From Aureimonas populi (GTDB lineage Bacteria > Pseudomonadota > Alphaproteobacteria > Rhizobiales > Rhizobiaceae), in assembly GCF_017815515.1 (NCBI RefSeq), contig NZ_CP072611.1, positions 2,542,001 to 2,606,000 on the forward strand: DNA of 64,000 nt, read 5' to 3'. The position numbers and the translations under genes are program-made. Numbering within the stretch: position 1 is the first letter of the stretch; every line of letters begins with the position of its first letter. Positions 48,177-60,655 of this stretch are shown here, one piece after another. The notes under the pieces were generated by a model. It was not told the origin of the DNA. It saw only the letters and a list, made by a program, of their open reading frames with translations, and made no database searches.

Positions 48177-48608
48177 ATGGGCGAGGAATGCCGGCGGGCT
48201 GGCGCTTGTCTTTGCGGTTCCGTGCGCCTTTCGGCCATCCCTTCGAAGCTTGAAATGGATGTCTGCCATTGTTCCATGTGCCGGCGCTGGAGCGGCGGCA
48301 CCTTCATGGCGGTGCCGTGCGGAGACAGTCTCGAATTCGAGAGCGCTGGAACGCTCGGCGTCTACCGGTCGTCGGACTATGCCGAACGTCTGTTCTGCAC
48401 GGCCTGCGGCTCGACGCTCGCCTGGCGCATGAGCGACGGCTCCTCGGCGGCGGTCGCCATGCACGTTTTCACCGATACCGAGGGATTCGTCTTCGCCGAA
48501 GAGATTTTCATCGATGAAAAGCCGCCGCATTATTCCTTCGCGAACGACACCCGCAAGTTGACCGGCGCCGAGGTGATGGCGCAGTTCGCAAGCCAGCAGG
48601 GGGCCTGA
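48177..48608 (+). CDS. GFA-family zinc protein inserted between nuoC and nuoD
   Basis: 143 residues. The GFA/CENP-V fold is shown by its zinc-binding cysteines: [25 protein letters not shown] and [13 protein letters not shown]. The founding member binds S-hydroxymethyl-glutathione in formaldehyde oxidation, but most relatives have no proven substrate. It starts 9 bases after nuoC and ends one base before the nuoD ATG, so it is fully embedded in and probably translated with the nuo operon. Base composition resembles its neighbours, so insertion is not obviously recent. A role in complex I is speculative. Confidence 0.88.
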   Translation: MGEECRRAGACLCGSVRLSAIPSKLEMDVCHCSMCRRWSGGTFMAVPCGDSLEFESAGTLGVYRSSDYAERLFCTACGSTLAWRMSDGSSAAVAMHVFTDTEGFVFAEEIFIDEKPPHYSFANDTRKLTGAEVMAQFASQQGA

Positions 48609-48609
48609 C

Positions 48610-49800
48610 ATGGCCGAGATCGACGTCCGCAATTTCAACATCAATTTCGGTCCCCAGCATCCGGCGGCGCACGGGGTGTTGCGTCTCGTGCTGGAACTCG
48701 ACGGCGAGAATGTCGAGCGGGTGGACCCGCATATCGGCCTTCTGCATCGCGGCACGGAGAAACTGATCGAGCAGAAGACGTATCTTCAAGCCTTGCCTTA
48801 TTTCGATCGGCTCGACTACGTCGCCCCGATGAACCAGGAGCATGCGTTCTGCCTTGCGGTGGAGAAGCTGGCCGGTGTCGAGGTTCCGATTCGGGGGCAA
48901 TTGATCCGCGTTCTCTATTCCGAGATCGGGCGCATTCTTTCCCATCTCCTGAACGTCACGACGCAGGCAATGGATGTCGGCGCGCTGACCCCGCCGCTTT
49001 GGGGCTTCGAGCAGCGCGAAAAGCTGATGGTCTTCTACGAGCGCGCCTCGGGAGCGCGCCTGCATGCCGCTTATTTACGCCCCGGCGGCGTCCATCAGGA
49101 CATCACGGCCGAACTGGTGGACGATATCGGGGAGTGGTGCGATCCGTTCCTGCAGTCCGTGGCCGATCTCGACGATCTTCTCACGGGCAACCGCATCTTC
49201 AAGCAGCGCAACGTCGATATCGGCGTCGTCGATATCGAGGACTGCTGGGCTCTGGGCTTCTCCGGCGTGATGGTGCGCGGGTCCGGCGCGGCGTGGGACC
49301 TGCGGAAGTCGCAGCCTTACGAGTGCTACGACCAGATGGAGTTCGATATTCCCGTCGGCAAGAACGGCGATTGCTACGACCGTTACCTGATCCGCATGGA
49401 GGAGATGCGCCAGTCTACGCGGATCATGAAACAATGTGTCGAACGCCTCGCTGGACCGGAGCGGATCGGCCCGGTCTCCTCCACGCAAGGCAAGATCGTG
49501 CCGCCTTCTCGCGGCGAAATGAAGCGTTCGATGGAAGCCCTGATCCATCACTTCAAGCTCTACACGGAAGGCTTCCGGGTGCCGGAAGGCGAAGTGTATT
49601 GCGCTGTCGAAGCTCCGAAGGGGGAATTCGGAGTCTATCTCGTCTCCGACGGAACCAACAAGCCCTATCGCTGCAAGATCAAGGCGCCCGGCTTTGCACA
49701 TCTACAGGCGATGGACTTTCTATGCCGCGACCACATGCTCGCCGACGTGTCGGCGATCCTCGGGTCTTGCGACATCGTATTCGGAGAAGTGGACCGCTAG
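48610..49800 (+). CDS. nuoD: NADH-quinone oxidoreductase subunit D
   Basis: 396 residues from ATG 48610. The 49-kDa subunit, related to the large subunit of NiFe hydrogenases but lacking metal. Marks: [35 protein letters not shown], and the C-terminal [10 protein letters not shown]. With NuoB it forms the quinone pocket. A 160-base gap separates it from nuoE, the longest in the operon. Confidence 0.97.
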   Translation: MAEIDVRNFNINFGPQHPAAHGVLRLVLELDGENVERVDPHIGLLHRGTEKLIEQKTYLQALPYFDRLDYVAPMNQEHAFCLAVEKLAGVEVPIRGQLIRVLYSEIGRILSHLLNVTTQAMDVGALTPPLWGFEQREKLMVFYERASGARLHAAYLRPGGVHQDITAELVDDIGEWCDPFLQSVADLDDLLTGNRIFKQRNVDIGVVDIEDCWALGFSGVMVRGSGAAWDLRKSQPYECYDQMEFDIPVGKNGDCYDRYLIRMEEMRQSTRIMKQCVERLAGPERIGPVSSTQGKIVPPSRGEMKRSMEALIHHFKLYTEGFRVPEGEVYCAVEAPKGEFGVYLVSDGTNKPYRCKIKAPGFAHLQAMDFLCRDHMLADVSAILGSCDIVFGEVDR

Positions 49801-49900
49801 CCCGGTTGCTTCCGCTGCCGCCTCCGGCCCTGTCCGTTCGCGGCGGGGCCGGTTCGATGGAAATGCCGTTCGGGGGCCTGGCATCGCTGGCCTTTCGACG

Positions 49901-49915
49901 GTTCTATGTTAGAAC
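49901..49915. repeat. short palindrome in the nuoD-nuoE gap
   Basis: GTTCTA at 49901-49906 and TAGAAC at 49910-49915 flank TGT. It lies about 45 bases before nuoE. It could be a protein-binding site or an RNA stem; on its own the match is weak. Confidence 0.25.
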
Positions 49916-49960
49916 GCGCCGCAACACAGAAGGTTGTAACCGTTCTGAAGTCGAGGACCG

Positions 49961-51055
49961 ATGTCTGTCAGACGTCTTGCCGAAGATGCCGTCCAGCCCA
50001 CCAGCTTCGCCTTCAGCGTCGACAACGAGAGCTGGGCCGAGAAAACGATCCGGAAATATCCGGAGGGCCGACAGCAATCGGCGGTGATTCCGCTTCTCAT
50101 GCGAGCGCAGGAACAGGACGGCTGGGTCACGCGCGCGGCGATCGAGCATGTCGCCAAGCGCCTGTCCATGCCGCTGATTCGGGTCCTCGAAGTGGCGACC
50201 TTCTACACGCAGTTTCAGCTCAAGCCGATCGGCACGAAGGCCCATATCCAGATTTGCGGCACGACGCCCTGCATGTTGCGGGGCTCGGACGATCTGAAGG
50301 CCGTCTGCGCGCGTCGGATCCACGCCGAGCAGTTCCATCTCAACGCCGCCGGCACGCTGTCATGGGAAGAGGTGGAGTGCCTCGGGGCCTGTGTGAATGC
50401 GCCGATGGCCATGGTGTTCAAGGACACCTACGAGGATCTGACGCCCGAGCGGCTGGAAGAGATCATCGACGCTTTCGAGCGGGGCGAGGAAGTCCGGCCC
50501 GGACCGCAGATCGACCGACATCTCTCGGCGCCCGTTGGCGGCGCGACGACGCTGACTTCCCTTGGGGACGATGACGAGTTAGGCGATCGCGATGAAGGGC
50601 CTGTTCGGGAGAGCGCGCCTCAGGCGGGTGCGGGCGACGCGGTGCATATCGCCCCATCGGAAGCCGGCCGGGTCGATACGCATGCGGAAGAGACCGATCC
50701 ATCCCTGCGCAGCCCGGGTGCGGAAGCCGGCGTGACCGCCAGCCCAGCGGCCGAGGAGGCGGTGAGTGCCGATCCCGGCGAGGACGGCCGCTCTTCCGCT
50801 GCCGTCACGGGCGGAACCCGCCAGGGCTCGACGGGCGCGCACGCCAAGGAGGCGCAAGCGGACGAAGCCGCCAAGCGCCATCGCACGGCAGGGAAGCGTG
50901 CCGAGCTGCCGGCTCGGGAAGCAGAAGCCGAGGCGGCCGTCGTGGACGACAAGAGCCGCGTCGTCGACAACGAGTCATCGGCGAAGAAGCCCCGCGCTCG
51001 GCGCAAGGTCGATAAGGCGTCATCGGATGGGTCCGATGGCGCGAACGGTGCGTGA
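49961..51055 (+). CDS. nuoE: NADH-quinone oxidoreductase subunit E with long C-terminal extension
   Basis: 364 residues. The core (about 1-175) is the 24-kDa subunit, whose 2Fe-2S cluster N1a is held by Cys99 and Cys104 ([10 protein letters not shown]) and Cys140 and Cys144 ([10 protein letters not shown]). Bacterial NuoE is often about 165-230 residues. Here some 185 extra residues follow: low-complexity, acidic then basic, Ala/Glu/Ser-rich, ending in [17 protein letters not shown]. The tail looks disordered; shorter extensions occur in other Rhizobiales. Its role is unknown. Confidence 0.95.
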   Translation: MSVRRLAEDAVQPTSFAFSVDNESWAEKTIRKYPEGRQQSAVIPLLMRAQEQDGWVTRAAIEHVAKRLSMPLIRVLEVATFYTQFQLKPIGTKAHIQICGTTPCMLRGSDDLKAVCARRIHAEQFHLNAAGTLSWEEVECLGACVNAPMAMVFKDTYEDLTPERLEEIIDAFERGEEVRPGPQIDRHLSAPVGGATTLTSLGDDDELGDRDEGPVRESAPQAGAGDAVHIAPSEAGRVDTHAEETDPSLRSPGAEAGVTASPAAEEAVSADPGEDGRSSAAVTGGTRQGSTGAHAKEAQADEAAKRHRTAGKRAELPAREAEAEAAVVDDKSRVVDNESSAKKPRARRKVDKASSDGSDGANGA

Positions 51056-51063
51056 GGGAAGAG

Positions 51064-52374
<1,311 letters not shown>

Positions 52375-52427
52375 CCATGGCATTGCATTTCGTATCCGCT
52401 CGTATCGTGACCGGAAAGTAGTCCGAC

Positions 52428-54503
52428 ATGGCAAAGATCAAAGTCGACGGCAACGAGATCGAGGTTCCGGACCACTACACGCTGCTGCAGGCGGCGGAAG
52501 AAGCGGGGGCGGAGATTCCGCGCTTCTGTTTCCACGAACGTTTGTCGATCGCCGGCAATTGCCGCATGTGCCTCGTCGAGGTGAAGGGCGGACCGCCCAA
52601 GCCGGCTGCGTCCTGCGCCATGGGCGTGCGCGACCTGCGCCCCGGCCCGAACGGCGAGGCGCCCGAAATCTTCACCAACACACCGATGGTGAAGAAGGCC
52701 CGCGAGGGCGTGATGGAGTTCCTGCTGATCAACCATCCGCTGGACTGCCCGATCTGTGACCAGGGTGGCGAGTGCGACCTCCAGGACCAGGCCATGGCCT
52801 ATGGCGTGGATTCGTCACGCTATTCGGAGAACAAGCGGGCGGTCGAGGATAAATATATCGGCCCTCTGGTTAAGACGATCATGACGCGCTGCATCCACTG
52901 CACGCGCTGTGTCCGCTTCACTACGGAGGTAGCCGGGATCTCCGAGCTCGGCCTGGTGGGCCGTGGCGAGGATGCCGAGATCACCACCTATCTCGAACAT
53001 GCCATGACCTCCGAGCTGCAGGGCAATGTCATCGACCTGTGCCCGGTCGGGGCGTTGACGTCGCGGCCCTACGCCTTCCAGGCCCGGCCCTGGGAGTTGA
53101 CGAAGACCGAGACGGTGGACGTGATGGACGCGGTCGGCTCGGCCATCCGGGTCGATACGCGCGGCCGCGAAGTCATGCGCATCCTGCCGCGCGTGAACGA
53201 GGCGGTGAACGAGGAGTGGATCTCCGACAAGACCCGCTTCGTCTGGGATGGGCTGCGCACCCAGCGGCTCGACCGCCCCTATGTGCGGCGTGAAGGGCGC
53301 CTTCAGCCTGCGAGCTGGGCTGAAGCGTTCGACGTCATCAAGGCGAAGGTGGCGGAACTGGACGGCTCGCGGATCGGAGCCATATCGGGCGACCTTTCGG
53401 CGGTGGAGGAAATGTGGGCGCTCAAGCGCCTGATGGCCGAACTTGGATCGACGAATCTGGACTGCCGGCAGGACGGCGCCAGGCTCGACCCGGCGGACGG
53501 GCGCGCCTCCTATCTCTTCAACACCACCATCGCCGGCATCGAGAACGCCGACGCGCTGCTCATCATCGGCGCCAACCCGCGCTTTGAGGCTTCGGTACTC
53601 AATGCGCGAATTCGCAAGCGCTGGCGCCGGGGCAACTTCCCCATCGGCGTCATCGGCCAGAATGCCGATCTGCGTTATCCCTTCACCTATTTGGGGGCGG
53701 GCCCGCAGACCCTCTCAGACATCGACGGAGCGAGCCACGATTTCTACGAGGCCCTGAAAAAGGCCGAGCGCCCGATGATCATCCTGGGGCAGGGGCCGCT
53801 GGCCGCTGCGAACGGGGTGCAGGTCCTGGCCTCCGTCGCTGCCCTCGCGCGCGAGATCGGTGCCATCGCGGAGGGCTGGAACGGCTTCAACATCCTCCAC
53901 ACCGCCGCATCGCGCGTCGGCGGGCTCGATATCGGTTTCGTGCCGGGCGAGGGGGGCCAGACGGCTGCCGAAATGGCGTCCGGCGGTGTCGATCTTCTCT
54001 TCAGCCTGGGCGCGGACGAGATCGAGATCGTCCAAGGTCCCTTCGTCGTCTATATCGGCACCCATGGGGATCGAGGCGCTCATCGGGCGGACGTCATCCT
54101 GCCCGGAGCGGCCTACACCGAGAAGTCGGGAATCTGGGTCAATCTGGAAGGTCGCGTTCAGATCGGTGAGCGCGCCGCCTTCCCTCCGGGGGATGCGCGC
54201 GAGGACTGGGCGATTATCCGCGCGCTTTCGGCTGTTCTGGGCAAGACGCTGCCTTTCGACTCGCTCGGCAGCCTGCGCCGGGAAGTTTTTGAGCAGGTTG
54301 CCCATTTCCGCAAGGCGACGATCGATCCGGCCGATGCTTCCGCGATCACGGTCCTGGCGGACCGAGCGGGCGTCCTGTCCGGGGATGCCTTTGCGTCGCC
54401 GGTTGCGGACTTCTACCTGACCAACCCGATTGCCCGCGCCTCCAAGGTGATGGCGGAGTGCTCGCGCCTTGCCCGTGCCGAGCATTTGGAAGCAGCCGAA
54501 TAG
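52428..54503 (+). CDS. nuoG: NADH-quinone oxidoreductase subunit G
   Basis: 691 residues. N-terminal 2Fe-2S ferredoxin domain ([20 protein letters not shown]), the 4Fe-4S motif [19 protein letters not shown] with its upstream His ligand, and the second 4Fe-4S motif [12 protein letters not shown], then a molybdopterin-oxidoreductase-like domain that carries no cofactor. The 75-kDa subunit, conducting electrons from NuoF towards NuoI. Confidence 0.97.
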   Translation: MAKIKVDGNEIEVPDHYTLLQAAEEAGAEIPRFCFHERLSIAGNCRMCLVEVKGGPPKPAASCAMGVRDLRPGPNGEAPEIFTNTPMVKKAREGVMEFLLINHPLDCPICDQGGECDLQDQAMAYGVDSSRYSENKRAVEDKYIGPLVKTIMTRCIHCTRCVRFTTEVAGISELGLVGRGEDAEITTYLEHAMTSELQGNVIDLCPVGALTSRPYAFQARPWELTKTETVDVMDAVGSAIRVDTRGREVMRILPRVNEAVNEEWISDKTRFVWDGLRTQRLDRPYVRREGRLQPASWAEAFDVIKAKVAELDGSRIGAISGDLSAVEEMWALKRLMAELGSTNLDCRQDGARLDPADGRASYLFNTTIAGIENADALLIIGANPRFEASVLNARIRKRWRRGNFPIGVIGQNADLRYPFTYLGAGPQTLSDIDGASHDFYEALKKAERPMIILGQGPLAAANGVQVLASVAALAREIGAIAEGWNGFNILHTAASRVGGLDIGFVPGEGGQTAAEMASGGVDLLFSLGADEIEIVQGPFVVYIGTHGDRGAHRADVILPGAAYTEKSGIWVNLEGRVQIGERAAFPPGDAREDWAIIRALSAVLGKTLPFDSLGSLRREVFEQVAHFRKATIDPADASAITVLADRAGVLSGDAFASPVADFYLTNPIARASKVMAECSRLARAEHLEAAE

Positions 54504-54516
54504 GAAAGCTTGAGAG

Positions 54517-55569
54517 ATGGATTTCTTCTGGGCTTATGTCTGGCCTGCCGTCGTCATCGTGGCGCAGTCTCTGCTGTTCCTGGTCGTCCTGCTTGTTCTG
54601 ATCGCCTATATCCTGCTGGCCGACCGCAAGATCTGGGCTGCGGTACAGATGCGCCGAGGGCCGAACGTCGTGGGACCCTGGGGGCTTTTCCAGTCCTTCG
54701 CCGATCTTCTGAAGTTCGTGCTGAAGGAGCCGGTGATCCCGGCCTCGGCCGACAAGACGGTGTTTCTGCTGGCGCCGCTCGTGGCTGTGACGCTTGCGCT
54801 TGCGACCTTCGCCGTAGTGCCGGTGGCCGATGGCTGGGTGATCGCGAACATCAATATCGGCATCCTCTACGTCTTCGCCATTTCCTCGCTCGAGGTCTAC
54901 GGCGTAATCATGGGCGGATGGGCGTCCAATTCGAAATACGCCTTCCTCGGGGCGCTTCGCTCCGCGGCGCAGATGGTGTCCTACGAAGTCTCCATCGGCT
55001 TCGTCATCGTCACCGTCCTGTTGTGTGTCGGTTCGCTGAACTTGACCGACATCGTCCTGGCTCAGGCCTTGGGGCCGGGCACCATGCTGGGCCTGCCGTC
55101 GAGCTTCCTTGACTGGCACTGGCTGGCTCTGTTCCCGATGTTCGTCATTTTCTTCATCTCGGCCCTGGCCGAGACGAATCGCCCGCCCTTCGACCTGCCG
55201 GAAGCGGAATCGGAGCTCGTTGCCGGCTTCATGGTCGAGTACGGGTCCACGCCTTACATGATGTTCATGCTGGGCGAATACGCGGCCATCACCCTGATGT
55301 GCTGCCTGATGACGATCCTGTTCCTGGGAGGATGGCTGCCGCCCTTCGGGTTCGCGCCGTTCACCTGGGTTCCGGGGGTCATCTGGTTCCTTCTGAAGGT
55401 CGCCTTCTGCTTCTTCCTCTTCGCCATGGTGAAGGCCTTCGTGCCGCGCTACCGCTACGACCAACTCATGCGCCTCGGTTGGAAGGTCTTCCTGCCGATC
55501 TCGCTCGGCATGGTCGTCCTCGTGGCCCTGGTACTGCAACTCACCGGCTGGGGGCAGGCCTTCTCATGA
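54517..55569 (+). CDS. nuoH: NADH-quinone oxidoreductase subunit H
   Basis: 350 residues with eight or nine membrane helices. Conserved loops are present: [31 protein letters not shown] and [24 protein letters not shown], which line the quinone channel and the E-channel. It links the peripheral arm to the proton pumps. Confidence 0.97.
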   Translation: MDFFWAYVWPAVVIVAQSLLFLVVLLVLIAYILLADRKIWAAVQMRRGPNVVGPWGLFQSFADLLKFVLKEPVIPASADKTVFLLAPLVAVTLALATFAVVPVADGWVIANINIGILYVFAISSLEVYGVIMGGWASNSKYAFLGALRSAAQMVSYEVSIGFVIVTVLLCVGSLNLTDIVLAQALGPGTMLGLPSSFLDWHWLALFPMFVIFFISALAETNRPPFDLPEAESELVAGFMVEYGSTPYMMFMLGEYAAITLMCCLMTILFLGGWLPPFGFAPFTWVPGVIWFLLKVAFCFFLFAMVKAFVPRYRYDQLMRLGWKVFLPISLGMVVLVALVLQLTGWGQAFS

Positions 55570-55609
55570 GGCGCCGCTCTCCTCTTTCCCCGATCAGCCG
55601 AGGCCTCGC

Positions 55610-56101
55610 ATGAGCGCTATCGCACAATCCATCCGGTCGCTTCTTCTCCTCGAGTTCGTGAAGGCCTTCGGCCTTTCGATGCGCTATTTCTTCGCGCCGA
55701 AGGCCACATTGAACTACCCGTTCGAGAAGGGGCCGGTGTCACCGCGCTTCCGTGGCGAACATGCGCTTCGCCGTTATCCGAACGGCGAGGAACGCTGCAT
55801 TGCCTGCAAGCTCTGCGAGGCGATCTGCCCGGCGCAGGCGATCACCATCGAAGCCGGCCCGCGCCGCAACGACGGCACCCGCCGCACCGTGCGCTACGAC
55901 ATCGACATGGTGAAATGCATCTATTGCGGCTTCTGCCAGGAGGCTTGCCCGGTCGACGCCATCGTCGAAGGGCCGAACTTCGAGTTCTCCACGGAAACGC
56001 GTGAAGAACTCTATTACGACAAGGAAAAGCTGCTCGCCAATGGCGACCGCTGGGAGCGGGAGATCGCGCGCAACATTGCGCTCGATGCGCCCTACCGCTA
56101 A
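55610..56101 (+). CDS. nuoI: NADH-quinone oxidoreductase subunit I
   Basis: 163 residues. Two 4Fe-4S ferredoxin motifs, [12 protein letters not shown] and [12 protein letters not shown], hold clusters N6a and N6b that lead to N2 in NuoB. The N-terminal [23 protein letters not shown] is characteristic of the 23-kDa subunit. Confidence 0.97.
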   Translation: MSAIAQSIRSLLLLEFVKAFGLSMRYFFAPKATLNYPFEKGPVSPRFRGEHALRRYPNGEERCIACKLCEAICPAQAITIEAGPRRNDGTRRTVRYDIDMVKCIYCGFCQEACPVDAIVEGPNFEFSTETREELYYDKEKLLANGDRWEREIARNIALDAPYR

Positions 56102-56211
56102 TCCGGCGAAAGGCCGGCCTTGAAGGCCGTCCTTTCGCCGCATCCGCCGAACGACATGCCGCCGTCTTGTCCAAGGCACGGCAGCGCCGCCACGACCCAA
56201 GGGAGCCCGTC

Positions 56212-56829
56212 ATGCTGGGCCTTCAGGCATTCTTCTTCTACGTCTTCGCGGTCATCGCCGTCGGCGCCGCCCTGATGGTCGTGTTCTCGCGAAACCCGGT
56301 CCATTCGGTGCTGTTCCTGATTCTGACCTTCGTCGCCTCGGCAGGGCTCTTCCTGCTCACGGGCGCCGAGTTCCTCGCCCTCATCCTCATCGTCGTCTAT
56401 GTCGGCGCCGTAGCTATCCTGTTCCTTTTCGTCGTGATGATGATCGATCTCGACGTAGGCATGGCGAAGCAGAAAGCGCTGGAGTATGGCCCCATCGGCG
56501 CGCTGATTGCCCTTGTGCTCCTGGCCCAGCTCGTGATCGCGGTGACGGGAAACTATTTCGACCCCGCCCTCTCGACGGCGACGGTGCTGCCGACGCCGCC
56601 TTTGGAGGAGGTGTCGAACATCGAGGCCATCGGGCTCGTGCTCTACACCCGCTACATCTTCTTCTTCCAGCTCGCCGGGCTGATCCTGTTCGTTGCGATG
56701 ATCGGGGCCATCGTTCTGACGCTGCGCCACAAGGAGGGGCTGAAGCGGCAGTCGATCCCGGCGCAGGTCGCGCGCACGCCGCAGACGGCGATCGAGATCG
56801 TCAAGGTCGAGAGCGGGAAGGGGCTTTAG
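56212..56829 (+). CDS. nuoJ: NADH-quinone oxidoreductase subunit J
   Basis: 205 residues from ATG 56212; the open frame extends 15 codons upstream but [18 protein letters not shown] is the normal start and GGGAG lies before it. Five membrane helices with the conserved [25 protein letters not shown], the pi-bulge helix thought to couple quinone chemistry to pumping. Confidence 0.95.
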   Translation: MLGLQAFFFYVFAVIAVGAALMVVFSRNPVHSVLFLILTFVASAGLFLLTGAEFLALILIVVYVGAVAILFLFVVMMIDLDVGMAKQKALEYGPIGALIALVLLAQLVIAVTGNYFDPALSTATVLPTPPLEEVSNIEAIGLVLYTRYIFFFQLAGLILFVAMIGAIVLTLRHKEGLKRQSIPAQVARTPQTAIEIVKVESGKGL

Positions 56830-56837
56830 GAGCGGTC

Positions 56838-57146
56838 ATGGAAGTCGGTCTCTCACACTATCTCACGGTCGCGGCCATCCTGTTCGTGACAGGCGTCTTC
56901 GGCATCTTCATGCGCCGCAAGAACATCATCACGATCCTGATGTCGGTCGAGCTGATCCTTTTGTCGGTGAACCTCAATCTCGTGGCGTTCTCCGCTTTCC
57001 TGAACGATCTCGCCGGCCAGATCTTCGCGCTCTTCATCCTGACGGTCGCGGCGGCCGAGGCCGCCATCGGCCTCGCGATCCTGGTGGTCTTCTTCCGCAA
57101 CCGCGGCTCGATCGCGGTCGACGACGTCAACACGATGAAGGGCTGA
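56838..57146 (+). CDS. nuoK: NADH-quinone oxidoreductase subunit K
   Basis: 102 residues, three membrane helices. The two buried glutamates are present, in [17 protein letters not shown] and in [15 protein letters not shown]. Related to MrpC-type antiporter subunits. ATG follows the nuoJ stop by 8 bases. Confidence 0.96.
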   Translation: MEVGLSHYLTVAAILFVTGVFGIFMRRKNIITILMSVELILLSVNLNLVAFSAFLNDLAGQIFALFILTVAAAEAAIGLAILVVFFRNRGSIAVDDVNTMKG

Positions 57147-57160
57147 AGGCTTAGCGTTCG

Positions 57161-59125
57161 ATGTATCAACTGATCGTCCTTCTGCCGCTGGCCGGCTTCA
57201 TCGTCGCCGGGCTTTTCGGCAACCGCATGGGCGCCAAGGCGTCCGAGTACCTGACCACGGGCCTGATGATCGTAGCGGCGCTGCTGTCGTGGATCGGGTT
57301 CCTCAGCTTCTTCGGCGGCGACGGCGAGCCGATCCGCGTCATGATGCTCGCCTGGCTGCAGTCAGGCGACCTCGTGGCGCCGTGGATGCTGCGCATAGAC
57401 AGGCTCACGCTGGTCATGCTGGTGGTGGTGAATACGGTCTCGGCGCTCGTGCATGTCTATTCGATCGGGTACATGCACCATGACCCGTCGCGGCCGCGCT
57501 TCTTCGCCTACCTGTCGTTCTTCACCTTCACCATGCTCATGCTGGTGACGAGCGACAATCTCATCCAGATGTTCTTCGGCTGGGAGGGGGTCGGCCTCGC
57601 TTCGTATCTCTTGATCGGTTTCTGGTATCAGAAGCCCTCGGCCAACGCTGCGGCGATGAAGGCCTTCGTCATCAACCGCGTCGGCGACTTCGGTTTTCTG
57701 CTGGGCGTCTTCGGCCTCTTCGCCCTCTTTGGCGCGGTCGATTTCGATACGATCTTCGCCTCTGCCCTTGCAACCTTCGAGGGTGGAGAAGCGGCGGGCG
57801 AGCCGTTCTTCCAGTTCGCCGGATGGACGCTGACCACCGGCGGTGCGTTGACGGTGATCTGCCTGATGCTCTTCATGGGCGCCATGGGCAAGTCGGCGCA
57901 GCTCGGGCTTCACACATGGCTGCCGGACGCGATGGAGGGGCCGACACCGGTCTCCGCCCTGATCCACGCGGCAACCATGGTGACGGCCGGGGTGTTCATG
58001 CTGGCGCGCATGTCCCCCGTCTTCGAAACGTCCACGACCGCGCTGACATTCGTGACCTTCATCGGAGCCACGACGGCCTTCTTCGCCGCGACGGTCGGCC
58101 TCGTGCAGAACGATATCAAGCGCGTCATCGCCTACTCGACCTGCTCCCAGCTCGGCTACATGTTCGTCGCGCTGGGCGTCGGGGCCTATGGCGCCGCCGT
58201 CTTTCACCTGTTCACGCACGCCTTCTTCAAGGCGCTGCTCTTCCTCGGGGCGGGCTCGGTCATCCATGCCGTCTCGGACGAGCAGGACATGCGGAACATG
58301 GGCGGGCTGCGCAAGCACATCCCCAAGACCTACTGGATGATGGTGATCGGCACGCTGGCGCTCACCGGCTTCCCGTTCACGGCGGGTTATTACTCCAAGG
58401 ATGCCATCGTCGAGAGCGCCTTCGCGGGGGCGAACTCCTTCGCGATGTACGGCTACATCATGACCGTGATCGCCGCCGGACTGACGAGCTTCTACTCGTG
58501 GCGGCTCATCTTCATGACCTTCCACGGCAAGCCACGCGCAAGTCATGATGTCATGCATCACATCCATGAATCGCCGCCCGTGATGCTGGTGCCGCTCTAC
58601 ATCCTGGGCGTCGGCGCGTTGCTGGCCGGCATGGTCTTCTATCCGTTCTTCCTGGGGGGCTCCTACGATGCATTCTGGGGCGGCGCCCTGTTCGCCGGGC
58701 CGGAGAACCATATCCTGCATGACTACCACGAGGTGCCGACGCTGGTCGTCTGGTCGCCGACCATCATGATGGTGCTGGGCTTCGTCGTGGCCTACTTCTT
58801 CTATATCCGTTCGCCGGAGAGCCCGGCACGGATGGCCGAGCGCAACCGCGGACTCTACAAGTTCCTGCTCAACAAGTGGTACTTCGACGAGCTGTACGAT
58901 TTCGTCTTCGTGCGTTCGTCGAAATGGCTCGGCCGCTTCCTCTGGAAGAAGGGCGACGGTGCGGTGATCGACCGGTTCGGGCCGGACGGCGTTTCGGCGC
59001 GGGTGCTGGATGCGGCCAATCGCGTGGTCCTGCTCCAGACAGGCTATCTCTACCATTACGCCTTCATCATGCTCATCGGCGTTGCCGCGCTCGTCACGTT
59101 CATGATGTTCGGGGGAACGAACTGA
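57161..59125 (+). CDS. nuoL: NADH-quinone oxidoreductase subunit L
   Basis: 654 residues. The largest antiporter-like subunit, with about 14 core helices and a long C-terminal lateral helix. Marks: [17 protein letters not shown] with the coupling Glu, [30 protein letters not shown] with Lys and His channel residues, and the C-terminal [13 protein letters not shown]. Its TGA overlaps the nuoM ATG by one base. Confidence 0.97.
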   Translation: MYQLIVLLPLAGFIVAGLFGNRMGAKASEYLTTGLMIVAALLSWIGFLSFFGGDGEPIRVMMLAWLQSGDLVAPWMLRIDRLTLVMLVVVNTVSALVHVYSIGYMHHDPSRPRFFAYLSFFTFTMLMLVTSDNLIQMFFGWEGVGLASYLLIGFWYQKPSANAAAMKAFVINRVGDFGFLLGVFGLFALFGAVDFDTIFASALATFEGGEAAGEPFFQFAGWTLTTGGALTVICLMLFMGAMGKSAQLGLHTWLPDAMEGPTPVSALIHAATMVTAGVFMLARMSPVFETSTTALTFVTFIGATTAFFAATVGLVQNDIKRVIAYSTCSQLGYMFVALGVGAYGAAVFHLFTHAFFKALLFLGAGSVIHAVSDEQDMRNMGGLRKHIPKTYWMMVIGTLALTGFPFTAGYYSKDAIVESAFAGANSFAMYGYIMTVIAAGLTSFYSWRLIFMTFHGKPRASHDVMHHIHESPPVMLVPLYILGVGALLAGMVFYPFFLGGSYDAFWGGALFAGPENHILHDYHEVPTLVVWSPTIMMVLGFVVAYFFYIRSPESPARMAERNRGLYKFLLNKWYFDELYDFVFVRSSKWLGRFLWKKGDGAVIDRFGPDGVSARVLDAANRVVLLQTGYLYHYAFIMLIGVAALVTFMMFGGTN

Positions 59126-60636
59126 TGACCGGCTGGCCGATCCTTTCGACCGTCACCTTCTTGCCTCTCGTCGGGGCACTGATCATTCTTTTCATCCGCG
59201 ACGACAACGAGCTGGCGCGCAGGAACGTCTTCAACGTGGCGCTCCTGACGAGTGTCTTCACGTTCTTCCTCTCGCTGGGTATCTGGATCGGGTTCGACAA
59301 TGCCGATCCCAACTTCCAGATGCTGGAACATGTCCCCTGGCTGGGCGAGGGCGGACCGGCCTATCACATGGGGGTGGACGGCATTTCCATGCTGTTCGTC
59401 ATCCTGACGACGTTCCTCGTGCCTATCTGCATCCTTGCGAGCCGCGAGACGATCACCGAGCGCGTCAAGGAATACATGATCGCCTTCCTCGTCTTGGAGA
59501 CGCTGGTCATCGGTGTCTTCTGCGCGCTCGACATCGTGCTCTTCTACATCTTCTTCGAAGGCTCGCTGATCCCGCTCTTCATCATCATCGGCGTGTGGGG
59601 TGGCAAGCGCCGGGTCTACGCGAGCTACAAGTTCATCCTCTATACTTTCCTTGGATCGGTGCTGATGCTCGTCGCCATCATGGCGATGTTCTGGAGCGCG
59701 GGCACGACGTCGATTCCGGACCTCCTGGCCTACGACTTCCCCGCGTCGATGCAGACCTGGCTATGGCTCGCCTTCTTCGCCTCATTCGCGGTGAAGATGC
59801 CGATGTGGCCAGTCCACACCTGGCTACCGGACGCCCACGTGGAGGCGCCCACCGCCGGCTCGGTCATCCTGGCGGGCATCCTTCTGAAGCTCGGCGGTTA
59901 CGGCTTCCTGCGTTTCTCCCTGCCGATGTTCCCGCTGGCCTCGGCGGACTTCGCGCCCTTCGTCTTCGCGTTGTCGGTGGTGGCTATTGTCTACACTTCG
60001 CTCGTGGCCCTGATGCAGGAGGACATCAAGAAGCTCATCGCCTACTCGTCCGTCGCCCATATGGGCTTCGTGACCATGGGTATCTTCGCGGCCAACGAGC
60101 AGGGCGTGCAGGGCGCCATCTTCCAGATGCTGAGCCACGGTCTCATCTCCGCCGCGCTCTTCCTCTGCGTCGGCGTCATCTACGACCGGATGCATACGCG
60201 TGAGATCTCGGCCTATGGCGGTCTGGTCCATCGTATGCCAGCTTATGCGACGATGATGCTCTTCTTCAGCATGGCCAATGTCGGGCTCCCCGGCACGTCC
60301 GGCTTTGTAGGCGAGTTCCTCACTTTGATTGGCGCCTTCCAGGCGAATAGCTGGGTGGCGATCATCGCCACGACCGGCGTCATCCTGTCGGCGGCCTACG
60401 CCCTGTGGCTTTATCGCCGCGTCATCTTCGGCCCGCTTGAGAAAGAAAGCCTGAGGGGCCTTCTCGATCTGTCCGGGCGCGAGAAACTTCTCCTGTACCC
60501 CCTCGCGGTCCTGGTGGTCTTCTTCGGCGTCTATCCGATGCCGGTGTTCAACGTGACGGCGGCGTCCGTCGAGGCGCTGCTGAACGGCTATACGGCGGCA
60601 CTGGATGTCGCCTCCACCGTGGCTGCGGTCCAGTAG
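59125..60636 (+). CDS. nuoM: NADH-quinone oxidoreductase subunit M
   Basis: 503 residues from ATG 59125. Fourteen membrane helices; conserved [21 protein letters not shown] holds the key Glu, and [37 protein letters not shown] the key Lys and broken-helix motif. Second antiporter-like proton channel. Confidence 0.97.
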   Translation: MTGWPILSTVTFLPLVGALIILFIRDDNELARRNVFNVALLTSVFTFFLSLGIWIGFDNADPNFQMLEHVPWLGEGGPAYHMGVDGISMLFVILTTFLVPICILASRETITERVKEYMIAFLVLETLVIGVFCALDIVLFYIFFEGSLIPLFIIIGVWGGKRRVYASYKFILYTFLGSVLMLVAIMAMFWSAGTTSIPDLLAYDFPASMQTWLWLAFFASFAVKMPMWPVHTWLPDAHVEAPTAGSVILAGILLKLGGYGFLRFSLPMFPLASADFAPFVFALSVVAIVYTSLVALMQEDIKKLIAYSSVAHMGFVTMGIFAANEQGVQGAIFQMLSHGLISAALFLCVGVIYDRMHTREISAYGGLVHRMPAYATMMLFFSMANVGLPGTSGFVGEFLTLIGAFQANSWVAIIATTGVILSAAYALWLYRRVIFGPLEKESLRGLLDLSGREKLLLYPLAVLVVFFGVYPMPVFNVTAASVEALLNGYTAALDVASTVAAVQ

Positions 60637-60655
60637 GCGGGGCGGGAAAAAGACC

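Noticed and set aside
49901..49915. GTTC-N7-GAAC palindrome before nuoE as a LexA box
   Set aside because: The alphaproteobacterial SOS box is a direct repeat GTTC-N7-GTTC; the second half here is inverted, and nuoE is not an SOS gene.
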